A stretch of DNA of 64,000 nucleotides from Solirubrobacterales bacterium (GCA_030152805.1 JASLIG010000018.1:3983-67982), one strand, 5' to 3'. Shown: positions 16,769 to 25,252, counted from the first letter of the stretch. Notes: a model not told the origin generated them from the sequence alone. Translations and numbers: made by a program.

Positions 16769-16808
16769 GCCAACTCCAGGTGAAACGTTTTGTCCCCCTG
16801 GGAAGGGG

Positions 16809-18794
16809 TCAACGCGTTACACCTCTGTGTGTGGCGCGAATCGTGCCGGCGTCGTCGACCTCCGACAGCCATCCGGGCGGGAGAACCAGGGTCGTCTCGG
16901 GCAACTCGAAGACGACCGGACCCGCCGCCCTCGTGCCCGCGCCGGGCTCACCGCGCAGGACCGGGGTATCGATCCACTTGCCACCGAAGCGCACCCGCCG
17001 CGTCCCTTCGCTCAGCGAGACCTCCACCGGGGCCGCCGGCCGGGGCCGCGCGCCGTCGGAGACCATCGCCAGGCGGATGTGGACGAGCACGACCTCACCC
17101 TCGGGGTCGCGGTAGCCGTAGCGCTCCTCGTGGGCGTCGGCGAAGCGCTCGGCGAGATCGGCGGGGTCGGGCCGAGCCGGGCCCGGCACTCCCAGCTCGA
17201 AGGCCTGGCCGGCGTAGCGCATCTCGTAGACGATCTCGGGCTGGGCGCCCGGCGTGCCGGCGAGCGTCCCGATCAGCTCGTCGACCGCCGCCGCGACGTT
17301 CTCGGCGCTCAGCCCCGCACCGCTTAGCATCACCGTGCGGCTGGTGTCGCGTCGCCGGTCCGAGGCGCACAGCCCGAGCGCCGAGAGCACGCCGCCGGCG
17401 CGCGGGCAGAGGATGCGGTCGATGCCGAGCTCCGCGGCGATCGCGGCGGCGTGCATCGGTCCGGCGCCGCCAAAGGGCAGCAGCGCAAAGCCGCGCGGGT
17501 CGACGCCGCGCTCGACCGTGACGACGCGCAGTGCCCGCACCATCTCCTGATTGGCGATGCGGACGATTCCCTCGGCGGTCTGCAGCGGGTCGAGGTCGAG
17601 CGAGGCGGCGAGCGCGCCGACCGCCTCCTCGGCGGCGGCCGCGTCGAGCCGCACGCCGCCAGCCAGGGTCGAGTCCGGCGCCAGCCGTCCGAGCAGGAGG
17701 TTGGCGTCGGTGACGGTCGGCTCACGGCCACCGCGGCCGTAGCAGGCGGGCCCCGGCTCGGCGCCCGCGGACCGCGGCCCGACGCGTAGAGCGCCGCCGC
17801 TGTCACGCCACCCGATCGAGCCGCCGCCGGCGCCGACGGTGTGCACGTCGACCATCGGCAGCTGGATCGTGCGGCCGCCGATCGCGCGCTCGTCCGTTCG
17901 CTTCACAGCGCCGCCTTCGACCACGCAGACGTCGCAGGAGGTACCGCCCATGTCGAAGCCGAGCGCGTTGCCATCACCCGAGACACGGGCGATCAGGCCA
18001 GCGCCGACCGCGCCGCCGGCGGGGCCGGAGAGCACGCTCCAGGCGCCGGCCTTCGCCGCCTCCTCGGCCCTGGCGACCCCGCCGGAGGACTGCATCACGA
18101 GCGGTTCGGGCAGGCCGGCGCCGGCGGCCGCTCCGGCGAGCCGGCTGAGGTAGCGCCCAAGCAGGGGGGAGAGGTAGGCGTCGATCGCCGTGGTCGAGCC
18201 GCGCTCGTACTCGCGGAAGCGCGGCAGCACCTCGTGCGAGGCCGAGACGTGGACGTGCGGGAGCTGGCGGCGCAGGTGCGCGGCTATCTCGCGCTCGTGG
18301 CTCGGGTCGAGGTAGGAGAAGAGCAGGCAGATGGCGACGGCCTCGGCCCCGGAGTCGCGGACGAGGCGAGCGAGCCGCTCCGGCTCTCCCTCGGCGAGTG
18401 GCTCGATCACACCTTCGGGGCAAACCCGCTCGTTGGCCTCGAAGCGGAGCGTCGCGTCAACCAGCGGCGCGGCCTTCGGCGCGCAGAGCCGGTAGAGCCG
18501 CGGGCGGTCCTGGCGCGCGATCTCGAGCACGTCGGCGAAGCCGCGGGTGGCGATCAGGGCGGTCCGCGCGCCGCTTTCCTCGAGCAACGCGTTCGTCCCG
18601 ACCGTCATCCCGTGGGCGAAGGACTCCACTGCGTCGGCTGCTGCATCCGCTCGGCGCAGCACCTCCTCGACCGCCTCGATCACCGCGAGCGACTGGTCGC
18701 GGGGCGTCGTCGGCCGCTTTGCCGTGTGCACCCGCTCGCCGTCGAAGAGCACCGCGTCAGTGAATGTTCCGCCGACGTCGACCCCGAGCAGCAT
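16809..18794 (-). CDS. hyuA: Hydantoinase A/oxoprolinase family protein (HyuA), ATP-binding subunit
   Basis: 661 residues opening with LLGVDVGGTFTDAVLFDG, the phosphate-binding loop of the sugar-kinase/Hsp70-like fold. Next come GTTVGTNA-like (GMTVGTNALLEESGA), GFDMGGTSCDVCVVEGG and VGAGGGSIGW, all hallmark HyuA motifs. It would supply ATP-dependent activation of a lactam-type substrate (5-oxoproline or a hydantoin). It pairs with HyuB downstream. The nadB gene lies 18 nt upstream on the same strand, so all may share a transcript. Confidence 0.93.
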   Translation of the reverse strand: MLLGVDVGGTFTDAVLFDGERVHTAKRPTTPRDQSLAVIEAVEEVLRRADAAADAVESFAHGMTVGTNALLEESGARTALIATRGFADVLEIARQDRPRLYRLCAPKAAPLVDATLRFEANERVCPEGVIEPLAEGEPERLARLVRDSGAEAVAICLLFSYLDPSHEREIAAHLRRQLPHVHVSASHEVLPRFREYERGSTTAIDAYLSPLLGRYLSRLAGAAAGAGLPEPLVMQSSGGVARAEEAAKAGAWSVLSGPAGGAVGAGLIARVSGDGNALGFDMGGTSCDVCVVEGGAVKRTDERAIGGRTIQLPMVDVHTVGAGGGSIGWRDSGGALRVGPRSAGAEPGPACYGRGGREPTVTDANLLLGRLAPDSTLAGGVRLDAAAAEEAVGALAASLDLDPLQTAEGIVRIANQEMVRALRVVTVERGVDPRGFALLPFGGAGPMHAAAIAAELGIDRILCPRAGGVLSALGLCASDRRRDTSRTVMLSGAGLSAENVAAAVDELIGTLAGTPGAQPEIVYEMRYAGQAFELGVPGPARPDPADLAERFADAHEERYGYRDPEGEVVLVHIRLAMVSDGARPRPAAPVEVSLSEGTRRVRFGGKWIDTPVLRGEPGAGTRAAGPVVFELPETTLVLPPGWLSEVDDAGTIRATHRGVTR

Positions 18795-18812
18795 GGCCGG
18801 GACGCTACCGCG

Positions 18813-20258
18813 TCACTCCCAGCGTTCCCGGCGGATCTGACCGGTGGCCTCGCGGACGATGTGGACCCCGTCGAGGCCGGGATCGAGGTGGGGGAAGTCG
18901 GCGCGCAGGTGGCCGCCGCGCGACTCGCGGCGCTCCAGGGCGCAGGCGGCGATCGCGGCGGCGAGCGGGTAGGGGTCGGCGAGCAGCCGCTCAAGCCGCT
19001 CGGCGTGGCGCAGCGGTCCGGCGAGGCTCCAGACGGCGGCGCGGGTTGCTTCGCTCGGCGGCTCGAAACGCCACTCGCCGGGCGCGGGTGGGTTGGGCGC
19101 CACGGCCTCCGCCAGCGCCGCGGCCGCGGCACGGCCGCCGAAGACGAAGCACTCGCTGAGCGAGTTGGAAGCGAGGCGGTTGGCGCCGTGAAGGCCGGTG
19201 CAGGCGCACTCGCCGACGGCGTAGAGGCCGGGCAGCGAGGAGCGGCCGTCGAGGTCGACCGCGATGCCGCCCATCGTGTAGTGCGCCGCGGGGGCGACCG
19301 GGATCGGCGCCGCGGTCGGGTCGAGGCCGGCCTGCGCCAGCGTCTCGAAGACGCTGGGGAAGCGCGCCGGGTCGATCTCGCGCAGGTCAAGCCCAACCGC
19401 GTCCGTGCCGTCGGCCGCGATCCGGTCGAGGATCGCCGCGGTGACCGCGTCGCGTGGCGCCAGCTCGTCGGTGAAGCGGCGAGCACCGGCGTCGAGCAGC
19501 GTCGCCCCCTCGCCGCGCACCGCCTCGGTGATCAGGGCGCCGTCGAAGCGGGTGCCGGGCCGAAAGAGCGCCGTGGGGTGGAACTGGCAGAACTCGAGGT
19601 CGGCGAGCTCGGCGCCCGCGGCCATCGCCATCGCCGGCCCGGCTCCGATCGCGCCCCGCGGATTGCTCGTCCGCTGCCAGAGCGCCGCCGCGCCACCGGT
19701 CGCCAGCACGGTCGCCGCCGCTCGGATCGGCCCGTCTTCGACGATCACCCCGTGGCAGCGCTCGCCTTCGCTCCACAGCGCCGTCATCGAGGCCCGCTCG
19801 CGCACCGCGATGCGCGGCTCGGCAGCGACCATTGCCGCCAGCTTCGAGGTGATCTCGTGGCCAGTGGAGCTGCCGCCGGAGTGGACGATGCGGCGGCGCG
19901 TGTGGCCGCCCTCGAGGCCGAGCGCGAGCTCGCCGTGGGGATCGAGGTCAAAGTTCACCCCGCGCGCCTGCAGTTCGCGCACGGCATCGGGCGCCCCGTC
20001 GACCAGCGCCTGCACCACAGCCGGGCGGCAGAGCCCACGCCCCGCGGCGATCGTGTCGGCGGCGTGCTGCGCGGGCGAGTCGCCGGGCTCGAGCGCCGCG
20101 GCCAGCCCCCCCTGTGCCCAATAGCTGGCGCTCTGCGTCAGCGGGGTGCGGGAAATGACGCAGACCTCGGCGCCGGCCTCGGCCGCGCGCAGCGCCGTCC
20201 ACAGGCCGGCCGCGCCGCCGCCGACGACGGCGACGTCGAGCTCGGCGCTGGGCGCTAT
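18813..20258 (-). CDS. nadB: L-aspartate oxidase (NadB), apparent ATA start codon
   Basis: 481 residues if started at ATA (20258-20256). No ATG, GTG or TTG occurs in frame before the GTG at 20018, yet the 80 codons between encode the FAD Rossmann loop VAVVGGGAAGLW and the conserved SASYWAQGGLAA. An AGGA at 5 nt spacing precedes the ATA, which overlaps the upstream stop as ATAG. Further motifs are HSGGSSTGHEI, EFCQFHPTAL, DELAPRD and GLHGANRLASNSLSE, all typical of NadB. It oxidises aspartate to iminoaspartate for NAD synthesis; nadA and nadC are not in the window. Confidence 0.93.
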   Translation of the reverse strand: MAPSAELDVAVVGGGAAGLWTALRAAEAGAEVCVISRTPLTQSASYWAQGGLAAALEPGDSPAQHAADTIAAGRGLCRPAVVQALVDGAPDAVRELQARGVNFDLDPHGELALGLEGGHTRRRIVHSGGSSTGHEITSKLAAMVAAEPRIAVRERASMTALWSEGERCHGVIVEDGPIRAAATVLATGGAAALWQRTSNPRGAIGAGPAMAMAAGAELADLEFCQFHPTALFRPGTRFDGALITEAVRGEGATLLDAGARRFTDELAPRDAVTAAILDRIAADGTDAVGLDLREIDPARFPSVFETLAQAGLDPTAAPIPVAPAAHYTMGGIAVDLDGRSSLPGLYAVGECACTGLHGANRLASNSLSECFVFGGRAAAAALAEAVAPNPPAPGEWRFEPPSEATRAAVWSLAGPLRHAERLERLLADPYPLAAAIAACALERRESRGGHLRADFPHLDPGLDGVHIVREATGQIRRERWE

Positions 20259-20695
20259 CGCTGTCCTGCCTCTCGCCGGATCGCCTCGACCTGACCCCGC
20301 AGCCAGGCCGCGGCGGCCTCGCGGGCACGCGCCCGCTCGTCCTCGATCGCCGCTTCGGCCTCGCCGGCGCGCTTCTCCGCCGCCTCGATCCGTTTCTCCG
20401 CCTCGGCGGTCTGCTCCTCGATCTCGGCCAGGCGCCCCTGCGCCTCGGCGAGCACCTGCTCCTTCGCCTCGCGCTCGCGTTTCAGCTCCTCGGCGTGCGC
20501 GAGGCGCAGCTCCTCGAGCGCCTCGGAGGCGCGGGCGCGCTCCTTCTCCAGGTCGGCCTCCAGCGCCTCGATCTCGGCCGCGACCCGCTTCTCCGCGGTG
20601 CTGGCCGCCGCCGCGGCCTCCTCCAGCCGCTTCTTCGCCATCTCGACCTGCGCGCTGAGATCCTCGCCACTTGGCCGGCCCTTTAGGTCACCCAT
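20255..20695 (-). CDS. Coiled-coil protein of unknown function
   Basis: 146 residues, almost entirely Ala/Glu/Arg/Lys-rich helix (AEKRIEAAEKRAGEAEAAIEDERARAREAAAAWL), predicted to form one long coiled coil. There is no membrane segment. ATG 20695 is the only sensible start; the frame remains open upstream through the neighbouring glycosyltransferase but without protein-like content. Its stop TAG overlaps the ATA start of nadB, so it may be coupled to nadB translation. A specific role is not recognisable. Confidence 0.7.
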   Translation of the reverse strand: MGDLKGRPSGEDLSAQVEMAKKRLEEAAAAASTAEKRVAAEIEALEADLEKERARASEALEELRLAHAEELKREREAKEQVLAEAQGRLAEIEEQTAEAEKRIEAAEKRAGEAEAAIEDERARAREAAAAWLRGQVEAIRREAGQR

Positions 20696-20708
20696 TGCGC
20701 TCAATCTA

Positions 20709-21650
20709 TTACGAGGAGCCGAGGACGTCGCGATAGGCGACGATCGCTCGTTCCGCCATGCGGGTGGCCGAGAGGGTTGCGGCGCGGGTGGCGCCCTCGA
20801 CGCGCGGGTCTGTGGCGGCAAGCAGCGGTTGGGCGGCGGCGGTCCAAGTGTCGACGTCGAAGCGGGCGCAGAGGGTGCCCTCGATCCCCCCGAGCGCGTA
20901 GGGCGCGATGCCCACCGGGGTAGAGAGGACCGGCACGTCGCAGGCGAGCGCCTCGATCGCGGCGAGGCCGAAGCCCTCGTAGTCGGAGGTGACGAGTACG
21001 GCGTTGGCGGCGTTGATCCAGAACGCCATCTCGTCGGGCTCGATCGCGCCGCCGGTGAGCAGCTGCGCGCCGCAGGCGGCGGCGAGCGCGGCGGCACGAT
21101 CGTGCCGCTTCTCCGGGCGCGCCGGGTTGGCGGGAAAGAGGAGGTAGCGGCCGTCATGGTCCAGGCCAAGCGTTCTCCTGGCCTCACTCCGAGATAGGGG
21201 GCTGAACCGGCGGAGGGAGGGCCCGCAGGGGAGGACCGCCGCGCCCGGGACCGCCGGCAGGCCCGGGCGGCCGTGTTCGGCGGCAAAGAGCGCACGGGAG
21301 ACGGCCGCGACGAGGTCGGCGCGCCAGGCGAGCCGGCGCGAGAGGGCGCCGACCAGCCAGTGGCGCACGTCGGTGCCGTGGTAGCTGACGATCAGCGGCC
21401 GGGCTCCCGCCAGGCGGGCGCACCAGCCGGGGAGGCCGTAGTGAGCGTGCACCAGGTCGAAGCGCTGCCGCCGCAGGAGCTGCCGCAGGCGCCTCGTCGC
21501 GGGGGCGTACTCTCCCTTGCCGGGGGGGAACTCGAAGCTCTCGACGTCGATGCCGAGGCGGCGGATCTCCTCGACCTGGTCGCGGACCCAACGACCTCGC
21601 TGTGGCGTCTCCGCATCGGGGACGAAGTTGGAGACGATCAGGACGCGCAT
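20709..21650 (-). CDS. Glycosyltransferase family 4-like protein
   Basis: 313 residues from ATG 21650: MRVLIVSNFVPDAETPQRGRWVRDQVEEIRRLGIDVESFEF is a GT4 acceptor-domain start. The donor domain has YLLFPANPARPEKRHDRAAAL and the nucleotide-sugar motif VLVTSDYEGFGLAAIEALACDVPVLSTPVG (E-x7-E). It would transfer a sugar from a nucleotide donor, and the substrate is unknown. It is slightly shorter than the usual 350-400 residues. The 145 nt upstream, to the divergent Flp pilin, show no clear promoter. Confidence 0.88.
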   Translation of the reverse strand: MRVLIVSNFVPDAETPQRGRWVRDQVEEIRRLGIDVESFEFPPGKGEYAPATRRLRQLLRRQRFDLVHAHYGLPGWCARLAGARPLIVSYHGTDVRHWLVGALSRRLAWRADLVAAVSRALFAAEHGRPGLPAVPGAAVLPCGPSLRRFSPLSRSEARRTLGLDHDGRYLLFPANPARPEKRHDRAAALAAACGAQLLTGGAIEPDEMAFWINAANAVLVTSDYEGFGLAAIEALACDVPVLSTPVGIAPYALGGIEGTLCARFDVDTWTAAAQPLLAATDPRVEGATRAATLSATRMAERAIVAYRDVLGSS

Positions 21651-21795
21651 CGCCGCTGAGGGTATCCGCGACGGCCGGCGGTGAGGCCGCTGCGCGCTCG
21701 ACGGGGATGACCCGTCACAGAGTCGTTTCGATGCGGTCTGGATCGGTGCGTCGAAGCACCCGAGCATGCCTCCCAATCAGCGAAAGGAGGCTTTG

Positions 21796-22044
21796 ATGTT
21801 CTACGCAGCGATGGGTTACCTGCACGCGGTCCTCGGCCGGCGGGCGCGCGCGATTCGCACCCTGATCGGTGGCGAGACGGGACAGGGGACGGTCGAGTAC
21901 GTCGGCCTGATCCTGCTCGTCTCGCTGCTGATGGTCGGGATGGTGGCGGCGATGAAAGGTTTCAACGGCAAGCAGGGGACCGAGCTGGCCGACGTGATCG
22001 TCGACAAGATCAAGGAGGCGGTCGACAAGGTGGCGTTCAAATGA
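21796..22044 (+). CDS. Flp/Fap-type pilin subunit
   Basis: 82 residues with a strong AAAGGAGG site at 21783-21790, 5 nt before ATG. The prepilin motif is textbook for Flp: G, then Q-G-T-V-E-Y, with Glu at +5 and Tyr at +6 after the predicted cleavage. The hydrophobic stretch VGLILLVSLLMVGMVAAM follows. No tad assembly genes or prepilin peptidase are nearby, so assembly would rely on genes elsewhere, or the protein may be a solitary secreted pilin-like factor. Confidence 0.85.
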   Translation: MFYAAMGYLHAVLGRRARAIRTLIGGETGQGTVEYVGLILLVSLLMVGMVAAMKGFNGKQGTELADVIVDKIKEAVDKVAFK

Positions 22045-22112
22045 GCGCCGGAGGCTTGGTCGATCGCGTGCAGTGGCCCCTGGCTCGGATTCCGTCCGGC
22101 GCTGAGTCTATG

Positions 22113-22123
22113 CTGTATTACAG
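22113..22123 (+). promoter_or_regulatory. Operator overlapping the VapB start region
   Basis: CTGTA-T-TACAG, a perfect palindrome ending 1 nt before the antitoxin ATG. A TATGCT -10-like hexamer (22109-22114) would place transcription start at about 22121, giving a nearly leaderless mRNA whose promoter is occluded by the bound antitoxin. Confidence 0.6.
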
Positions 22124-22124
22124 T

Positions 22125-22361
22125 ATGAAGCATCGGACACAGCTCTATTTGGACGAGGCCCAGTACCGCTGGCTGCGCCAGCGGGCTGGGGAGTCGGGCA
22201 GCATCGCCGCGGTCGTGCGCGAACTGATCGACGCGGAGCGGGCACGCAGGCTCGATCCCGCCGCAGACCCGCTGCTCAGCTACCTCGTCGAAGAGGCTCC
22301 TGGGCGTGGTGAGCGGGGCACGAGCGTCGGCACGCTCGACCAGGATCTCTACGGCCGATGA
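22125..22361 (+). CDS. VapB-type ribbon-helix-helix antitoxin
   Basis: 78 residues. MKHRTQLYLDEAQYRWLRQRAGESGSIAAVVRELIDAE is a ribbon-helix-helix domain (R-T-Q-L-Y-L strand, then two helices). The acidic, flexible tail (EEAPGRGERGTSVGTLDQDLYG) should neutralise the toxin. The ATG at 22125 is chosen over longer frames because the strand begins there and no ribosome-binding site is needed for a nearly leaderless mRNA. The stop overlaps the PIN-domain gene by 4 nt. Confidence 0.88.
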   Translation: MKHRTQLYLDEAQYRWLRQRAGESGSIAAVVRELIDAERARRLDPAADPLLSYLVEEAPGRGERGTSVGTLDQDLYGR

Positions 22362-22768
22362 GGTCGGTCTTCGTCGACACGAGCGCCTTCGTGGCGCTGC
22401 GAAACCGTTCGGAGGCGGAGCACGACTCGGCGCGGGTGGCGCTGCAGGAGCTGATCGCCGACCGGGTCGCGCTCTTCACCTCCAACTACGTCTTCGCCGA
22501 GACCTACACCGCCCTGATGGTGCGGGTCGGGCGCGTCGAGGCGATTGAATGGGGCCGGCGCTTCCGCGCCGGCGGGGCGATCGATCTCGTGCACCTCGAT
22601 CGGGCGACCGAGGAGCGGGCCTGGGAGATCCTCGAGCGGCACGCCGACAAGCGGTGGAGCTACGTCGACGCGACTTCCTTCGCCCTGCTCGAGCGCGATG
22701 GCGGTAACGAGGCATTCGCCTTCGATGTCCACTTTGCGCAACGTGGATTGCAGGTAGTACCCAAATAG
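22358..22768 (+). CDS. VapC-type PIN-domain toxin
   Basis: 136 residues. The PIN active-site acidic residues are visible: D in FVDTSAF, E in YVFAETYTAL, and D in WSYVDATSFALLE, with a further D in AFAFDVHFAQRG. These coordinate Mg2+ for endoribonuclease activity, typically on tRNA or rRNA. It is translationally coupled (4-nt overlap) to its antitoxin. It is one of two toxin-antitoxin pairs in the window, from different families. Confidence 0.9.
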   Translation: MRSVFVDTSAFVALRNRSEAEHDSARVALQELIADRVALFTSNYVFAETYTALMVRVGRVEAIEWGRRFRAGGAIDLVHLDRATEERAWEILERHADKRWSYVDATSFALLERDGGNEAFAFDVHFAQRGLQVVPK

Positions 22769-22774
22769 TTTCTA

Positions 22775-22804
22775 TTGACTGCTCAGGGCGTACCTGCCTA
22801 TGCT
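22775..22804 (+). promoter_or_regulatory. Promoter of candidate small RNA
   Basis: TTGACT (22775-22780), an 18-nt spacer, then TATGCT (22799-22804). This is the best sigma70-like pair seen in the window. Predicted transcription start is near 22811, with no start codon in a suitable position for the following gene for about 145 nt. Confidence 0.5.
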
Positions 22805-22810
22805 CTCGTC

Positions 22811-22905
22811 CAGGCTCGCGAGGCGCGGGCGGTCCCTCGGATCGCATGGGCGTCAAAGGGCTACCCCAGTGGGAAGGAAGGGCCGCGGCTCGCCGCGGCC
22901 CTTCC
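22811..22905 (+). ncRNA. Candidate small RNA ending in a strong hairpin
   Basis: The interval between vapC and rph (187 nt) carries a promoter-like pair and ends with a perfect 13-bp stem and tetraloop: GGAAGGGCCGCGG (22876-22888), CTCG, CCGCGGCCCTTCC (22893-22905). No U tract follows. The about 95-nt transcript does not match tRNA, SRP RNA (no GGAAGGAAGCAGCC-type signature) or 6C RNA. It could instead be the rph leader or a vapBC terminator. Confidence 0.4.
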
Positions 22906-22955
22906 GCCTTATCGGCACATGCGGCCGAGGGGCGGCGCTGACTTAGACTCGCGGC

Positions 22956-23684
22956 ATGCCAGCCTCCCGCAGCTACGACCGCGCGCCCGCCGACATCCGC
23001 CCAGTCTCGATCGATCCCGGCTTCGTCGATACCGCCGACGGTTCGGCGCTGATCTCGCTGGGGCAGACCAGGGTGATCTGCACTGCCTCAATCAACAGCT
23101 CGGTGCCGCGCTGGATGCAGGGTCGCGGCAAGGGCTGGGTGACGGCCGAGTACGCGATGCTGCCGGCCTCGACCGGCGACCGCAAGCCGCGCGACATCGC
23201 CAAGGGCAAGCAGGACGGGCGCGGGGTGGAGATCCAGCGCTTGATCGGTCGCTCGCTGAGAGTCGTGCTGGACCCGAAGGCACTCGGCGAGCGCAGCGTC
23301 TACGTCGACTGCGACGTGCTGCAGGCCGACGGCGGAACCCGCTGCGCCGCGATCACCGGCGGCTACGTCGCGCTGCGGCTGGCGCTGCAGAAGCTGGTCG
23401 ACGCGGGCGAGCTCGAGTCGCTGCCGCTGACCGGATCCGTAGCCGCGGTCAGCGTCGGCGTCGTCGACGGCCGCTCGCTCTGCGATCTCGACTACTCCGA
23501 GGACTCGACCGCCGAGGTCGACGCCAACGTGGTGATGACCGGCGAGGGAGGACTGGTCGAGGTGCAGGCGACAGCCGAGCGCACGCCGCTCTCTCGCGCC
23601 TCGCTCGACGAGCTGCTCGGCCTTGCCGAGATGGGCATCTCGCGCTTGCGCGGGGTGCAGGAGCGGGTAGCCGGCGGGGGATAG
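22956..23684 (+). CDS. rph: Ribonuclease PH
   Basis: 242 residues, full length for the family. It opens PASRSYDRAPADIRPVSIDPGFVDTADGSALISLGQTRVICTASI, followed by GWVTAEYAMLPAST, GRGVEIQRLIGRSLR and YVDCDVLQADGGTRCAAITGGYVAL, the phosphorolytic active site. It trims tRNA 3' ends with phosphate as the nucleophile. It is followed by rdgB after 17 nt, the usual rph-rdgB pairing of actinobacteria. Confidence 0.97.
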   Translation: MPASRSYDRAPADIRPVSIDPGFVDTADGSALISLGQTRVICTASINSSVPRWMQGRGKGWVTAEYAMLPASTGDRKPRDIAKGKQDGRGVEIQRLIGRSLRVVLDPKALGERSVYVDCDVLQADGGTRCAAITGGYVALRLALQKLVDAGELESLPLTGSVAAVSVGVVDGRSLCDLDYSEDSTAEVDANVVMTGEGGLVEVQATAERTPLSRASLDELLGLAEMGISRLRGVQERVAGGG

Positions 23685-23701
23685 CCCACGGGCCTGCCGG
23701 G

Positions 23702-24301
23702 ATGATCTTCGCCACCGCGAACAAGCACAAGCTGCGCGAGATGCGGGAACTGCTCCCCGAGCTGTCGTTGAAGGCACTGCCCGCGGGAGTCGAGCTGCCG
23801 CCCGAGGAGGGCACGTCCTTCGCCGAGATCGCGCTGGAGAAGGCGCGGGCCGCGCAGGCGGCCAGCGGCGAGGCGGCGATCGGCGACGATTCCGGGATCG
23901 AGGCCATGGGGCTCGGTGGCCGGCCCGGGATCCACTCGGCTCGCTACGGCGGCGAGGGGGCGACCGACGAGGAGAACCTGGTGAAGCTGCTGCGCGAGGT
24001 GGCCGCGGCGGGCGACGATCGTCGCGCCGCCTACCACTGCGCGCTGGCGCTGGTTGAGCCGGACGGCACCGAGCGGGTCTTCAAGGCCCGCTGCGAGGGC
24101 CGCCTGATCGAGGCGCCGCGTGGCGAGGGCGGTTTCGGCTATGACCCCGCCTTCGTCCCCGATGACACCGGGCCGGACGATCGGCGCACGATGTCCGAGC
24201 TCTCCCAGGCCGAGAAGAACGAGATCAGCCACCGGGGCAGGGCCGCGCGGTTGCTGGCCGCCCACCTGGGCGTCGGCAAGGCAACCTTGCCACCGCGATG
24301 A
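23702..24301 (+). CDS. rdgB: dITP/XTP pyrophosphatase (RdgB/HAM1)
   Basis: 199 residues from ATG 23702: MIFATANKHKLREMRELLP, then DDSGIEAMGLGGRPGIHSARYGGE, GEGGFGYDPAFVPDD and ISHRGRA, covering all HAM1 family motifs including the catalytic Asp and the substrate-binding FGYDP. It removes non-canonical purine nucleotides such as dITP and XTP. It overlaps the CDF gene by 4 nt, so the three genes from rph form one operon. Confidence 0.97.
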   Translation: MIFATANKHKLREMRELLPELSLKALPAGVELPPEEGTSFAEIALEKARAAQAASGEAAIGDDSGIEAMGLGGRPGIHSARYGGEGATDEENLVKLLREVAAAGDDRRAAYHCALALVEPDGTERVFKARCEGRLIEAPRGEGGFGYDPAFVPDDTGPDDRRTMSELSQAEKNEISHRGRAARLLAAHLGVGKATLPPR

Positions 24302-25209
24302 TCCGCACGAAGAGCGGCGCCGCGGCGCTCTCGATCGCCTCCAACGCGCTGTTGATCGCGATCAAGCTGGCCGCCGCGGCAATCACCGGCTCGATCGCGA
24401 TCCTCACCGAGGCGGTCCACTCGCTGATCGACCTGGTCGCCTCGGTGATCGCCTTCGTCTCCGTGCGCAAGGCCGACGAGCCGGCCGACGCCGACCACCC
24501 CTACGGTCACGAGAAGGTGGAGAGCCTGGCGGCGACGATCGAGGGGCTGCTGATCCTGCTCGGCGCCGCGATCATCGTCTACGAGGCGACCCACCGGCTC
24601 GTCGTCGGCGCCACGGTCGAAACGCTCGGCGTCGGCATCGCCGTGATGGGTTTCTCGGTGCTCGCCAACCTGGTCGTCTCGACCGTCCTCTCGCGCCAGG
24701 CGAAGCTCCACGACTCTCCGGCGCTCGAAGGCGACGCCGCGCACCTGCGCACCGACGCGCTGACCTCGGTCGGCGTCCTGGTCGGCCTGGCGCTCGTCGC
24801 GATCACCGGCGAGGCGGCCTTCGACTCGATCACCGCGCTGGCGGTTGCCGGCGCGATCGTGCTGGCGGGCATCCGCATCGTGCGCCGCTCATCCGGTGTC
24901 CTCGTCGACGAAGCCCTGCCGGGCGAGGAGATGGACCGGATCGAGGCGGCGATCGCCGCCGCGCGCACCGCCGAGGTCGCCGGTTACCACAAGCTGCGCG
25001 CCCGCCGGGCCGGCAGCCGCCGCTACATCGACCTCCACGTCCAGTACCGCTCGGGCACCAGCCTCGAGCTCGCCCACGAACTCGCCCACGCGATGCGCGA
25101 CTCGATCGAGGCCGCGATCCCGCGCGCCGAAGTGCTGATCCACGTCGAGCCCGAGACCTCCCTGCGCGATCCCGAACGAGCAAGATCCGGCCCGTTTCGG
25201 GCGGGCTAG
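24298..25209 (+). CDS. Cation diffusion facilitator (CDF) family metal transporter
   Basis: 303 residues with six predicted membrane helices. Metal-site motifs are E-A-V-H-S-L-I-D in TM2 and D-A-A-H-L-R-T-D in TM5 (HxxxD pairs). The family hallmark DADHPYGHEKVE lies between TM2 and TM3. The C-terminal cytoplasmic domain (about residues 210-300) has the alpha-beta fold that dimerises and senses metal. It exports divalent cations (Zn2+, Fe2+ or Mn2+; which one is not determined) by proton antiport. Confidence 0.95.
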   Translation: MIRTKSGAAALSIASNALLIAIKLAAAAITGSIAILTEAVHSLIDLVASVIAFVSVRKADEPADADHPYGHEKVESLAATIEGLLILLGAAIIVYEATHRLVVGATVETLGVGIAVMGFSVLANLVVSTVLSRQAKLHDSPALEGDAAHLRTDALTSVGVLVGLALVAITGEAAFDSITALAVAGAIVLAGIRIVRRSSGVLVDEALPGEEMDRIEAAIAAARTAEVAGYHKLRARRAGSRRYIDLHVQYRSGTSLELAHELAHAMRDSIEAAIPRAEVLIHVEPETSLRDPERARSGPFRAG

Positions 25210-25252
25210 AAGCCAAGCTGTACTCGTCGAGAGTCCAGCAGCCCTCTGGGCG

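Noticed and set aside
17841..20294. 817-residue plus-strand open frame antisense to hyuA and nadB
   Set aside because: The translation is Arg/Gly/Ala-rich with no hydrophobic or motif pattern. The opposite strand encodes clear HyuA and NadB, so it is a high-GC shadow.
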